Of a stretch of 64,000 bases of DNA, positions 47,106-58,020 are shown in pieces. The first letter of the stretch is position 1. Each line of letters begins with the position of its first letter. Position numbers and translations under genes: made by a program. A model generated the notes under the pieces. That model did not search any database. It saw nothing but the letters and a program-made list of their open reading frames with translations, and was not told the origin of the DNA. This DNA comes from Combretum micranthum (taxonomy: Eukaryota > Streptophyta > Magnoliopsida > Myrtales > Combretaceae), in the NCBI GenBank assembly GCA_024138025.1, contig JAMXBD010001457.1:62001-126000 (forward strand), in the 5' to 3' direction.

Positions 47106-49640
47106 AGATTAGGGTAGATAACTACCAGTCACATCTTCATTATAAATAGGAGGTGATGGTCACCTTTAGGGTTAGATAGACGCTTGCCGTCATATTAGAA
47201 TTACAGAGAAACTCTGTAACTCAAAAAGAGTGAAACCCTATTGAGAGAGATTCCCAAATATTAGGAATTGTTCCTTTGTGCTAGCATACATACAGAAATC
47301 TGATTGGAAATTCATTCGTGTGGATACAGTAGAGGGTGTTTGCATTTGTAACATCTCAAGATCCGAATTTCCAGAATTTTAAAGCATCAAAAGGTAATTT
47401 CATCCGCTTTAATTTGATTGAATCGCATGGTTCCAAAATTGGGATTTAGGGTTCGTATTTTAATGAAAAATTATATATTTCCACTGCGTTTTGATCCCTA
47501 AATTCCCATCGTAAGCAACATTCATTTATTTAGGCCATCCTTAAATTTTAATTCATTAAGAATGTCTATCCTATCAAACAACAAGCACATCACTGTGCAC
47601 CTTATTTAAAACTTGAAGAAGATCAAAAGACAATCCAGAAAATAAGATAGAAGGTAGATTCAAACATATGTTAATGAAATTAAACTCATATAAGAAGTTA
47701 AATTGATTATCCCTTTACATCAAACTTATTTTAAAATCCTATTTTATCATATAATAAGTAGGAACCCTGCTACGACTGCAAAGATCGCCCATCAAGATAA
47801 GAACAGTTCTTCATTGTCTATTAAATTATTTATTTTATTAAACAAAGCTTTAGTCTAACATATTTTAGAAATTACATACTTCTTATCATTTAAAGTTTAA
47901 CCTAGCATATAAATCTAAGCTAACTATAAGTTAAATCTATATTATCCAATCTTAACCAATTTGATTAAACTCATAAAAGTCTATTTAGTCAAGTTGAACT
48001 TAAAATTATTAACTAAGTTTATTTTTTACTTTAGAACTATGTTAACCCAAGTTAATTACTAATTCTTAATCATTAACTTATTCATAATTATACAAGCACT
48101 AACATATCATTTTATTTATCATTCATCTAATTTATTTCATCTTTCTTTCTTACGTTTCTTTTGTTTTTTTTTTAATAAACAGCTCTGGAGAATAGATTAC
48201 CTTAGTGATGGGTACCATGATCCCCATTACTAGCCTCATCACAGGCCTTTCGTGATCAAAGGGGATCATGTTCCTCATGAAGACCATGATTTAAGCCACT
48301 ATCTTTGAAAATGCATGATCAGGGGAGATCATGCCCTTCATCACGTCCGTTATCATCATTAATGTTGTTTTTCACATGTATCACAGGCCATGATACGACC
48401 ATGATGAATAGAGGGATCTTGTTACGTTTTCCTTTGTTTTTTGCTCTAATTTCAACTACTTATTTTCAAAGTACATAAAGAAAAACAGCTTGTTATTAGT
48501 TTACCCATGCACAATCCTAACCTACAAACACTTCCATATACATATCTATAATATTTCCATAAATCATTCCATCAAATACTTAATCTACACATGTATATAT
48601 CTGTCCATGTTTTAGCATATATGCTCATGTATCCTCTATCTATCATTTTTATCATAAATTCTTCATCTATCTAGTTTTAGTTCAACATTTACACACATAG
48701 ACAACAATCAAAACAATAAATCAACTACTTACTTGTTTTAACCATTTCCTATCAACTAGGCTTCACTACTTCTACTACTTTCTTGAGTCGATGTAGCTTC
48801 TTCAAGCTAATTCCCTACTTCAATCTTTATTTCTACCTTAATCTCTCCTATGATCTTGTTGAATTTGAGATTTAGGTTAATTTTTTTTAAGAAAAAGAAG
48901 AAAAGAAGAAGGGAGAGAAAAGAAATTAAAAGGAAGAAGAGAGAAGGGAAAAGAAGAAGTTAGAACAAAAAGGAGAGAGGCAGGCGGCTTAAAAGGAAAG
49001 GAAAAGGAAAAAGTAAAATATAAAGATATTTTAGAATAAATGTATTAAGTTTAAAACTTTCTGATAGTTATTTTAGAAATCGTGATTAGTTAAAAAATAA
49101 TTTGGGAACATGTATATTATAAATTTATGTCTTAATATAAAAACTCAATTCAAAAGTTTAATTTATAAAAATCTGACTTTTAATTCGGGTTCAGGTTTGA
49201 AACTGATATTTTTAAACAATCAGTTATTTAAAAAAATTATAGGGAAATGGGAAAATGAAAGGTAACTAAAATTAAAAGGGTTTCGGAGTTTGCAAAACAT
49301 TTAAAATGTTTCTTTTAAGATTTAGGAATTTGAATTTGAAGTAAAAGGAGTTTAAATAAAGGATTGGGTAGAAATTAATTTGGTTGAACTATTAAGAAAA
49401 GTTATTGAGGATAAATAGTTGATTTGGAAAAACATTTAAAATCTCAATTTAAATATATTTACTAATTTAACTATGTTAAATTATCTATACATAATTCATT
49501 ATTTGTTTTACTTAAACTATTTAACTATCTAAGATAAATTTCTAATGAAGCTCAAATTCAATACTGTAATTAATTATCTATTACGTTATTCAATTAAATC
49601 ACCACTAATTTAACTAGGTAGGAGTTTAGGGTGTTTTAGG
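47106..49640 (+). mobile_element. Nested LTR-type insertion inside copia element C
   Basis: Two parts. 47106-47346 has a TATA box (ATTATAAATAGG, ~47144) and ends with CGTGTGGATACAGTAGAGGG, resembling the end of a copia LTR or leader. From 47347 TGTAACATCTCAAGATCC to ~49636 TTTAGGGTGTT resembles a Ty3/gypsy (chromovirus-type) LTR of ~2.3 kb, with internal GATCATG-rich repeats (48208-48420) and a purine-rich block (48890-49018). No gag or pol inside and no clear target duplication. The RT core of the host element is missing at this site. Confidence 0.45.
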
Positions 49641-52136
49641 TAACATCCTTCTCTTCATCAAGATTAATATCTTTTCCAAGCCCATAATCTCTCAAATGAG
49701 CTAGTGGTTGACACTCTCATTGTGGATATCTTTGTGTCTTAATAGGCTCTATAAGAGTAGTAATTTGACTGCTAGATTCTCTAAGTTCCTTGATTAATTA
49801 TCACCAATACTTGTGATGAACTTTGCTATTCTTTTGACTAATCCCAAATTCCATCTTCTTCAAAAGTAATATCTCTACTTACAATGCTTTTTGAGTAATA
49901 AGGTTGAACAGATTGTAACCTTTTGTTACTTAGCTATAGCCAATAAGGATACATTTTTCTATCTTATCATCGAGCCTGTTTCTCAATTTGTCAAGTATAT
50001 GGGTATAAGCAATACATCCAAATACCTTCAAGTGACTTAAATCTGGCTTTTTACCACTCCATGCTTCTTCAGGAGTTTTATCCTGAATACTTTTGACTGG
50101 ATATCTAATCAAGATATGATCAACATATGCTACCAGCTCTGCCTAAAAACCTTTTGGTAATTTCTTACAATATAACATACTTCTCACCATATCCATAATA
50201 GTCTTATTCTTTCTCTTTGCTACTTTGTTTTGTTGAGGTGTATACCTTACAATTAAATGACGTTTGATCACATGCTTTCTTAAGAGGTCATCACAAACAA
50301 TTTACTCAGTCCCACAATCTATTCTTAGAATTTTTAGAACATGATCACTTTATTTCTAAATGAATGCTACAAAATTGTTCATTGTTTCACATGCCTCAGA
50401 TTTTTGCTTCAAGAAGTAAAACCATGTGTTTTTACTAAAGTCATCAATAAATGTAATAAAATATTTGTTACCTTTAAAAGAAGGAACCTCCACATAGCAC
50501 GTCTGCCTGAACAATCTCCAAAGGTTTTGTAGCTTTCTGTGAACATTCTTGAGGAAAAAGATCTCTATGTTTCTTCCCATTATGCAAGCTTCACATAATT
50601 GGTCAAGAATTTGAACACTTGGTAAACCTGAAACCCATTGTTTATCTACTAGAAACTTGATACTTCTAAAGTTGAAGTGTTATAGACGCATATGCCAAAG
50701 CCAATTATCATCTACAATAGTTGTAGTACAAGATAATCAAGTAATGTTTAGTAGAAAGAGTTGATTTCTAGACATGTTCATTTTAGCAATTATTCCTTTC
50801 TCCTTATCTATTATTATGCATACTTGCTTATTAAAGTGCAAATCATAAACCTTCTCTACCAATTGTCCCATAATAAGAAGATTATGACAAATAGTTGGAG
50901 CATAAAATACATAAAAGATATGATTTAGTGATCTATCCCTCAAATGAATGCCAAACTTTCATTTCCCTAAGACAACAATTGAGGTATTATCACCAAGCTT
51001 TCTGTTTTTTGAAAATTCTCATCAAAGTTGGAAAATAGTTCCTTTTTCCCACTTAAATGATTACTATAGCCCGTATCCAATAACTATTGTTTATCATTGC
51101 TTTTGATAGCAGCATGGCTAGTCACTAATAAAGTCTTAACTCCATCTTCTTTCCCTATGATATTGGCATGGTTATTTTAGTCTTTTAACACTTTGACATG
51201 ACACTCCTACTATAATGACTATACCTTTTGCAATTATGGCATTGATATTTGATTTGCACTCAGATTGACAATGGCCAAACTTCTTGCACTTGAAGCATTG
51301 AACATTTAAGTTTCCTTTTTCGATGTCTTTTTTAGCTACTTGAATAGTTCTAAAATTATTTTTACTTTCCCATTTTAGAATTGTGTCATTTCTCTTTATT
51401 CTCTCTTTGCTTTGAAATTTTTAACTTTGCTTGAGCTTTTAATGCTTGTTCATTTGAGCTACTAAGTCTTTCATTCATTCATATTTCATGTGACTCCAAT
51501 GAAGATTGCAAATCATTTAGAGTCAGTTTGTCAAGATCTTTAAACTCTTCAATAGCTGTTACCACATAATCAAACTTGTTTGTGAGTGTACGCATTGTTT
51601 TCTCCATAACTTATTTTTCTGTTATTTTATCACCATTACTTTTCACATCATTAACCAACTTATCCATTCTTCAAAAATAATCACGAGTGCTTTCATCTTG
51701 TCTTTATTGCATTAGCTCAAATTGCCTTTTTAGTCCATGCAATCTTATTCTTTTGACTGGCTTTGTACCTTCATAAGTATAGAGTAAAATATTCCATGCT
51801 TCTTTTGTTGTTTTAGCATGAAATATTTTTTCAAGAATCGATAGATCTATAGATTGACATATAAAAAACAAGGCTTTTCCATTAAGAGAATGATCACATT
51901 CGACTTGCTAATTTTTTGTTGTTAACAATTCTTCTCCTTCTATTGGTTCAACAAACCCTTTTCTAGAATTTCTCTATAGCTACTACTTCTTAAAAATAAC
52001 TCTGACAAATGTTTCCATGTTGTAAAATTTGTTCTCCCATCAAACTTAAAAATTATTGATTGTACCTGCTGAAATTGTTGTGAAGTTATGCTTGAATTTA
52101 AAGCCATGTTAATGACTAGCTTTGATACCAGATATA
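49641..52136 (-). pseudogene. gag, protease/integrase region of Ty1/copia element C
   Basis: Minus strand. Gag starts at ~52107 (MALNSSITSQQF…FDGRTNFTTWK). Two zinc knuckles lie near 51300-51210 (CFKCKKFGHCQSEC intact, then CHNCKRYSHYSRSV). The pre-integrase segment is at 50943-50737. The integrase core YFITFIDDFSKNTWFYFLK is at 50580-50356, and the integrase C-terminal segment with HLKVFGCIAYTH at 50112-49930. The acidic linker to RT continues to ~49660. Stops and frameshifts are numerous. The order is normal for Ty1/copia. The RT core that should follow is lost at the nested insertion. Confidence 0.85.
52113..52132 (-). other. tRNA-Met primer-binding site of copia element C
   Basis: CTGGTATCAAAGCTAG on the minus strand between the 5' LTR and the gag start. 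It differs from the usual TGGTATCAGAGC by one base. Confidence 0.8.
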
Positions 52137-52548
52137 GGAATAGCTAAAATTAAACTATCAATGAAAATAAATGGACACACACAAAGAATATATATATACA
52201 CACATTAATACACTTTCTCTCATAAGGCTCATTGGAGTACCTCTAATTTTTTATTCAAAATCTAACGCATTTACACATGCTAATAATAATACATCATAGG
52301 AGCTGGCTCCTTTTTTTTATATATAATTCTAAAAGTCAGTACTAGCGACTTTAACAAAACAAAATCAAATTGAATTTGTCTTTGACCAAGTCAAAGAACG
52401 ATCTGTATCCAACATGAAATTGTTTGTTGTCTATGACCAACATTTAGACGTAAAGTGACTACTTCAGCTAAAATTTGCAGCTCCACCTTCCTAATGACTG
52501 AGCAAAATGCCTTAAATATAATATTGCAATTAAGCTCAGTTTATGATA
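52137..52548 (-). repeat. 5' LTR of Ty1/copia element C
   Basis: Matches 45874-46205, with an extra ~80 bases in the middle (around 52265-52345). It adjoins the primer-binding site. The two LTRs differ at many positions, so the insertion is not recent. Confidence 0.75.
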
Positions 52549-54542
52549 TTTTTTTGCCGGTATTTATTTTTAACAAACAATCTCTTTTAAAAAGATATAG
52601 CCAAAATGATAGAAAGATGAGAAAACAAATAAACCATATATATCTATATAATTAAAGTTTATATATTTTTATTTTTTTTCAACCCGTATAGCTATAATTT
52701 TTTAAAAATAATAATCACTCACGAACTTCTCTTTTAAAATAATAGCTTCCCTTGTTTTCTTATTATGTTATTAGGAAGAATTTATAAAATCATTCTCAAT
52801 GGTATATATATCTATATTATTAAACCCAAAGAAGCTTTTGTTGTCTTTTTGACTTATTCCCTTCTATACCCTTTAAATTAAATCATTCTTCTATTCTTAT
52901 AAAAAGATTAAAAAATAAAATCCAATAATTTTAGAGATCTTTTCAGTAGTTTTGATAGGTTTTAACCTTAAATTTCCTATGTTGCCTAACATTTCAAAAT
53001 CATTTTTTTTCTTGCTCTTATGGGCTTTTTTATCGTTTTAGTATATGTCAGTTTTTCCTAACATTTCAAAATCATTTTTTTTTCTTGCTTTTATGGGCTT
53101 TTTTATTGGTTTAGTATATGTCAGTTTTTCTATTTTACCCACGTAGTTTGATTTATTAACTACTCTTTTGCATGTCTTCAAGGTCTCTCCCCAGCTTCCA
53201 ATAATTTTTTTTTTTTCTTTTGTTTCTTCACAAAATAAGGCATCCACTTTTATCCACAAACTATGGTAGTAACTCACTCAACTTCTGTATGCGCCAATAT
53301 CCATATTTCAATATCCTATATCTTCAAAACTTCTTTCTATTCAGTCTATTATCTTCTCCTCTTGAGTCCTCTTTTGCTATCTTTCTCATACAAACTACGC
53401 ATATCACACCGGGGGAAAGAAAATCCACTCCAATTCTATGTATTTTCCACTATGTTTGAAACTAACTTAAAAATATACATTTTTTGTCAACAAAATCAGA
53501 GTTCCTATTATTTTTTCAATTCTGTTTCAATATTCATCACCTTAAGGAGGACAACCACAAATATCGAAACGTAAATTGCTACAGTATATACATATTCCAT
53601 TTTTTTTTAGTCAATTTCTTTTTTTTCCCTTTTACTACTACATTTTTTTTTTTTTTTAGTTTCCTTAGTCGTGTTGTATGCTTAGAAAAGGAAAGACAAC
53701 ATTTGCAAATACTTCAATGAGCATTCGGTTTTATTTAGTTAAATTAAATTGGTTATTAAAATGAACTTTTTTTATGAAGAATTTCCTTTGGAAAAATTTC
53801 CCTTTTTTTCCCCTACTGATGGACGTAAAACAAGGTTTAAATGTGGAGCTTTTTCTTGACAAAATAAAAAGAGTTGATAAAGAACAACCACCCGGTCATT
53901 GCCATTCACATCTAACATAATTTTTTTTATGGCCTCACTGTTTTCATGTACATTGTGGTAAGCTTCTCATGGCTATTGACTCTGATTTATGCAACACGTG
54001 AATATGATGCATATGTATTTTTTTTATCCAATTAGAAAATTTTTACTCCCTGGATGAATACATTACTTGTGAAAAAAGGTGAAATTTTCACTAATATAAT
54101 ATATATTATAAATAAAAAAGAGGAACATGAAAAAGTTAATTTCTAAAGTTTCAAGCGCATATAGCATAAAGCAAATCAAAAGTCCTGTAACCCTTGAAAT
54201 TGTAAGCATACGTTCCAAAGGCATATTTAGAATATGTATTTTAGTATTGTCCAGGTGAATGATACGGGATAATACATACAAATTGTTGAACTATAACTAT
54301 TGAATCCTTAATTGCTTCTTTTGAAATTGTTGTTATTGTTCAAATTGTAACATTTTTATGTGCATATTACTTGGTCCTATATTTCCATATTAGGTGAGAT
54401 GCAATTCTAATATGGTGCTTAAGAAAGAAATAAGAAATTAAATAAAAAACTTTTCAAACTAATTACATAGAATTTTTATGGCACATGTTTTGTTTGTATT
54501 AATGTAATAAATGAATGCTAAGATGTATTGGGATAGATACTA
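52549..54542. repeat. Intergenic, with a 72-bp tandem duplication
   Basis: A 72-bp unit starting CCTAACATTTCAAAATC occurs at 52985-53056 and 53057-53129 with few differences. The rest is pyrimidine-rich AT-rich sequence. Short frames at 53038-53277, 53220-53720 and 54063-54281 have no recognisable domains. Confidence 0.55.
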
Positions 54543-54715
54543 GGGGAGCTTCTATGGTCCTATTGATTCAGCCAACCATCTTATCGTTAAAATAAATATA
54601 GTAATTGAAATATTAACCATTTTAGTGATTCGATCAGTTAGGTATAGTATAAGCGTTGGATAGTGATAGGATCAATTATGTTAAAATTAATAACGAGACC
54701 ATATAATTTCCTTAC
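54543..54715. mobile_element. MITE-like repeat, inverted copy of the one at 20231-20440
   Basis: GGGAGCTTCTATGGTCC at the left end and, in reverse, AAGGAAATTATATGGTCTC at the right end form imperfect inverted repeats. The interior matches the reverse complement of 20231-20440 (GTTAAAATAAATATAGTAAT). Confidence 0.55.
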
Positions 54716-55139
54716 GTCCTAGATATTTAAAAAAGAAATAATAATATAAAGAGCCATTTGATTAGAGAAACCTCTTAGAGGTGGGCATTACATTGCATTG
54801 GGTTTCATAGTTGGAACAATCAAGTAAGATGGGAATTATGATGAGGTCGTGTATGTACATATATATTTTTGGAAAATTTTACTATTCAATTGTTGAACTT
54901 AAAAAAATTGATTGAAAATTTCAAATAAGTTTTCAAAATTGTTCATTCAAATGGAAAGTTTTATAATTGGATTGAAGAAATAGGAATATTAAAAAGACAT
55001 TTAAGCTAATTTTTATATATTTTTAGCACGTGCATTGTGAATCTGAAGAATTAAAGGAATTCTTAGAATTCTTAGAAGAAAATTGAATGGAATGAAATAG
55101 AAATAAATAAAGGAAAAATGGGAAAAATGAGAAAAGGTA
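54716..55139. other. Intergenic, AT-rich
   Basis: No recognisable feature. Confidence 0.4.
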
Positions 55140-55880
55140 TACAGGATTTTAGAAAATTTATGTTTGGAAACAGGTTACCCAGATCTTAATCAAATCTTAG
55201 TAGCTTGGAGAAAAAAGAAATTTTTGAGAAAACCCAACAAGGTTTTGGGAAAGAAATAATATAGTATGTAAATTAGATATAATAAACCTAGCTTAAGAAT
55301 TTATTCTAGAGTAATAGAGTATGATAATTTAGATAAAGAAGATTCTGAAATGCACATAAAGGAATTATTGGAGTTAGGGATCATAAAAAGATCAGACAAT
55401 CAACACAAAAGTCTTGCATTCATTGTCAGAAAAATAAATGAAATAGCAAGAGGAAAATCCAGGATGATAAGATTATAAAAAAATTGAATGATAACATAAG
55501 GGACGATTCTTACAATCTTCCTAACAAAACAGGATGAGACAGATTATAGGAAGTAGTTATGATAAAAAGCTTTATTATTTCTTACAGGCAGTAATAATTT
55601 AGAAGTTTTAAGCATAGAAAAAGTAGAGAGTTATATTAGACAGCTAGGTTTAGAAATAGAGGTTAATCTGTCAGACTTAAAATGAAAAAGTTAAGGAAGT
55701 AGGAGAAAAGTTCATACACATTTACTAGTTTTTAGCAAAGGATAGGCTATATATATATATATCTAAAGGAAGGCTTTGAATGGTATCTTACAGATTTAAA
55801 GGACAAGGAAGGCATAAATGGATTAGGAAAACAATTAAGTCAAATTAGGATGGTAGACCCTTGCATATTACCTAGTATAA
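55140..55880 (+). pseudogene. Endogenous pararetrovirus fragment, RT region (plus strand)
   Basis: From ~55350 the plus strand encodes MHIKELLELGIIKRSDNQ and SLAFIVRKINEIARGKSRM. This matches almost residue for residue the reverse-transcriptase N-terminal part encoded on the opposite strand at 57796-57548. The pattern is that of Caulimoviridae polyproteins (petuvirus/florendovirus-like) rather than LTR retrotransposons. The frame breaks soon after, and a short in-frame stretch (NLEVLSIEKVESYIRQLG, ~55600) cannot be assigned. Integrated and defective. Confidence 0.65.
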
Positions 55881-55886
55881 AACTTC

Positions 55887-56345
55887 ATGAGTAGGAATTT
55901 TGATTGGTTAAATTTAGAAATCAAGGAGCATAATAGGATACAAGTAGGAAATAATAGTTTTTCTCATCTTTGTTATTTTAAGTATTCACCGCATTTGTTG
56001 CATTCAGATCACGAGCAGTTAAATAGCCTAGTAGACTTAATTATATCTTTTAGCACATCTATTCACAAGGATTTAGACACTCTTTACAAAGCTCATAACT
56101 TTTTAGGAAATTGGATGAAAGTAAAAGATAAACAGGTAAAGGAGATAATAGATAAGGTTGACTACATAAAGCAAACACAGCTCGATATAGAAAGAAAGTT
56201 AAAGGAGTTAGAACATATAAAGGCTATAAGACAAGCACAGAAGGAAGAAGTAAAAAGAAATCAGGATCTAATAATGAACGAATTAAGGAAAGAAGCAAAA
56301 AGGTTAGCTGATATTAAACAACAAATTAACAAGACAAAGATTTAA
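55887..56345 (+). CDS. 152-codon coiled-coil ORF of probable viral origin
   Basis: Open frame of 152 codons. The C-terminal half (~95-152) is highly charged, rich in K, E, Q and I, and strongly predicted to be coiled coil (DIERKLKELEHIKAIRQAQK). The N-terminal half is ordinary globular-looking sequence (HLCYFKYSPHLLHSDHEQL). It lies on the same strand directly downstream of the pararetroviral RT fragment and before the viral regulatory module. By position it could be the small ORF that follows the polyprotein in some plant pararetroviruses, but I do not recognise the protein. No host family suggests itself. It is intact over a length that makes chance less likely in AT-rich DNA. Confidence 0.4.
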   Translation: MSRNFDWLNLEIKEHNRIQVGNNSFSHLCYFKYSPHLLHSDHEQLNSLVDLIISFSTSIHKDLDTLYKAHNFLGNWMKVKDKQVKEIIDKVDYIKQTQLDIERKLKELEHIKAIRQAQKEEVKRNQDLIMNELRKEAKRLADIKQQINKTKI

Positions 56346-56505
56346 ATTTAAACAGAATATTAAACAACAAATATAAGAACATAATATAATAATAAAGCTG
56401 GACGGTGATAATAATAAAGTAGTAACAAAACTGAAAATCATATAACATTAAAGCTGGATATTAAAGTGAAACTGATAAACAAAGTTTTAAAGTATAAAGA
56501 TAACA

Positions 56506-56519
56506 TGGCTCTCATACCA
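56506..56519 (-). other. Pararetroviral tRNA-Met primer-binding site
   Basis: TGGTATGAGAGCCA on the minus strand matches the tRNA-Met complement TGGTATCAGAGCCA at 13 of 14 positions. In Caulimoviridae this site primes minus-strand DNA synthesis and lies in the leader downstream of the genomic promoter, as here. Confidence 0.65.
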
Positions 56520-56888
56520 AAATCAGGATCTATGTGCCAAGAGAAAAGACTTCATGGCAGGGGTAAACAATTAAAATGAAGATAGTTAATAAACGAAGCA
56601 ATGTTTTCTTTAGAAAATAAACCTCATGTCCATGCCATAACCCACAAGGCCAATCGCTGCAAACGTTGCCACAGACAGTCTTATCAAAGGGTTTTTAGGC
56701 CAACCATTTTAATATAATTTTTAAAAGAACTAGAGCTTTTGCTATCAAGTATGGTGCTTTAATCTGTTTACCCATGCTATAAAACCTTATCGCATGATGC
56801 AAAGGCTTAATAAAGCTTTAGAGCATAGTTACCTTTATACCTTAAAAGGAAAATTAACCGAACATGGTTAAGGAAAACTTAAAAAAGC

Positions 56889-57180
56889 TTTATTGAATAT
56901 GGTGGAGGTATGTTACAAGGATATACTTATAGAACTAAAACATATAGAAATTTCACTCACAAAACACTTAGATACTCTCTAATATTTTTCGCTTCCTTTA
57001 AACCTGAAACCTGAAACCTGCTCGCCTTTTATAGAAAATTTTTGCAAAACTAAAACAGTAAAAAGTGTTACAGTGACCTACTAATACAATAAAACAGTTG
57101 CCTACTACTATAGTAAAAGTGCTACGATAGCCTAAAAAAGTTGTTACAGTGACCTATGCTACAGTGTCGAACAGTAATCC
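56889..57180 (-). promoter_or_regulatory. Pararetroviral promoter and poly(A) module
   Basis: Minus strand. The TATA box TATAAAAG lies at 57033-57026. AATAAA at 56894-56889 falls ~110 bases past the expected start, and the primer site at 56519 lies ~490 bases past it. TATA, then poly(A) inside a terminal redundancy, then leader, then primer site is the arrangement of Caulimoviridae genomic RNA. Upstream of the TATA, the word GGTCACTGTAACA occurs twice and related CACTGTAG/CTATCGTAG words occur between 57059 and 57172, possibly enhancer-like repeats. Between start and TATA the plus strand has three AACCTGA repeats (57001-57020). Whether it is still active is unknown. Confidence 0.55.
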
Positions 57181-57796
57181 CGTGATTTTTTATTATGTGT
57201 TCTTATAACTTGATTTTTCCTTCTCCTATTTCTACTCTTAAAAATTCAATATTTCTTTTGAAAAACTGTGCCTTTTTTTGTGCTTATTACTATTCCCTGT
57301 CTTTGAAATTCTAAAAGCACCATCTTTAAATGCCTTATGTGGTCATGTTCATTTTTGGAAAAAACAAGAACATTATCCACATAAATTACAGTGAAATCCT
57401 TTAGATTTTGAAAAGCTATATCTATTTTCCTTTGAAAAATTGAAGGTGCATTTTTTTTAATCCAAATGGCATAAATTTCCATTGAAAATGTCCTTGTCGA
57501 CAGGTAAAAGCAATCCATGGTTGTGACTCTTCATCCATCTTTACCTGTCAAGATTCTGACTTACAATCAAATTTACTGAATACGTAACAATTTTGTATTT
57601 TGTTAACTAATGCAGTTTTGTTGGGAAGATTGTAAGAATCATCCCTTGTATTATCATTTAATTTCCTATAATCTATTACCATCCTTGATTTTCCTTTTGC
57701 TATTTCACTTCTTTTTCTGAAAATGAATGCAGAACTTTTGTGTTGAGTGTCTGATCTTTCTATGACCCCTAACTCTAACAATTCTTTTATGTGCAT
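57181..57796 (-). pseudogene. Endogenous pararetrovirus reverse transcriptase fragment (minus strand)
   Basis: Two adjoining minus-strand frames: 57796-57548 (MHIKELLELGVIERSDTQ … SKFDCKSE) and 57518-57246 (…APSIFQRKID…YVDNVLVFSKNEHDH…). These are the palm and fingers of a Caulimoviridae reverse transcriptase. Breaks: the frame is interrupted between the two parts, and the catalytic YxDD box reads YVDN, so a metal-binding Asp is lost. Frameshifts and a stop follow to ~57185, where RT sequence abuts the promoter module. RNase H and all upstream polyprotein domains (movement protein, coat, protease) are absent here. It is a dead genomic copy. Confidence 0.8.
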
Positions 57797-57840
57797 CCAC
57801 TAGTGTGTGTGTATATATATATTTAATTTTTCTTTTACCG

Positions 57841-57871
<31 letters not shown>

Positions 57872-58020
57872 GATGATGACGACGACGACGACGATGATGA
57901 TGATGATGATGATGAGCTTACAACACTGTTTGGCAAAATTTAATCCAACAGAAAACGGAGCGGAATCTACGGAAAGTTCGAGAAAGGAAATAAAGTCATA
58001 GCAAATATAATTTTTTTTCC
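57797..58020. repeat. Microsatellite (TA)n then (GAC/GAT)n
   Basis: TA repeat ~57846-57871, followed by GATGATGACGACGAC…GATGATGATG to ~57914. It borders the pararetroviral fragment. Overlapping frames on both strands here are repeat artefacts. Confidence 0.85.

Noticed and set aside
53220..53720. Three overlapping plus-strand frames
   Set aside because: Ser/Phe-rich translations of pyrimidine-rich AT-rich DNA; no motif.
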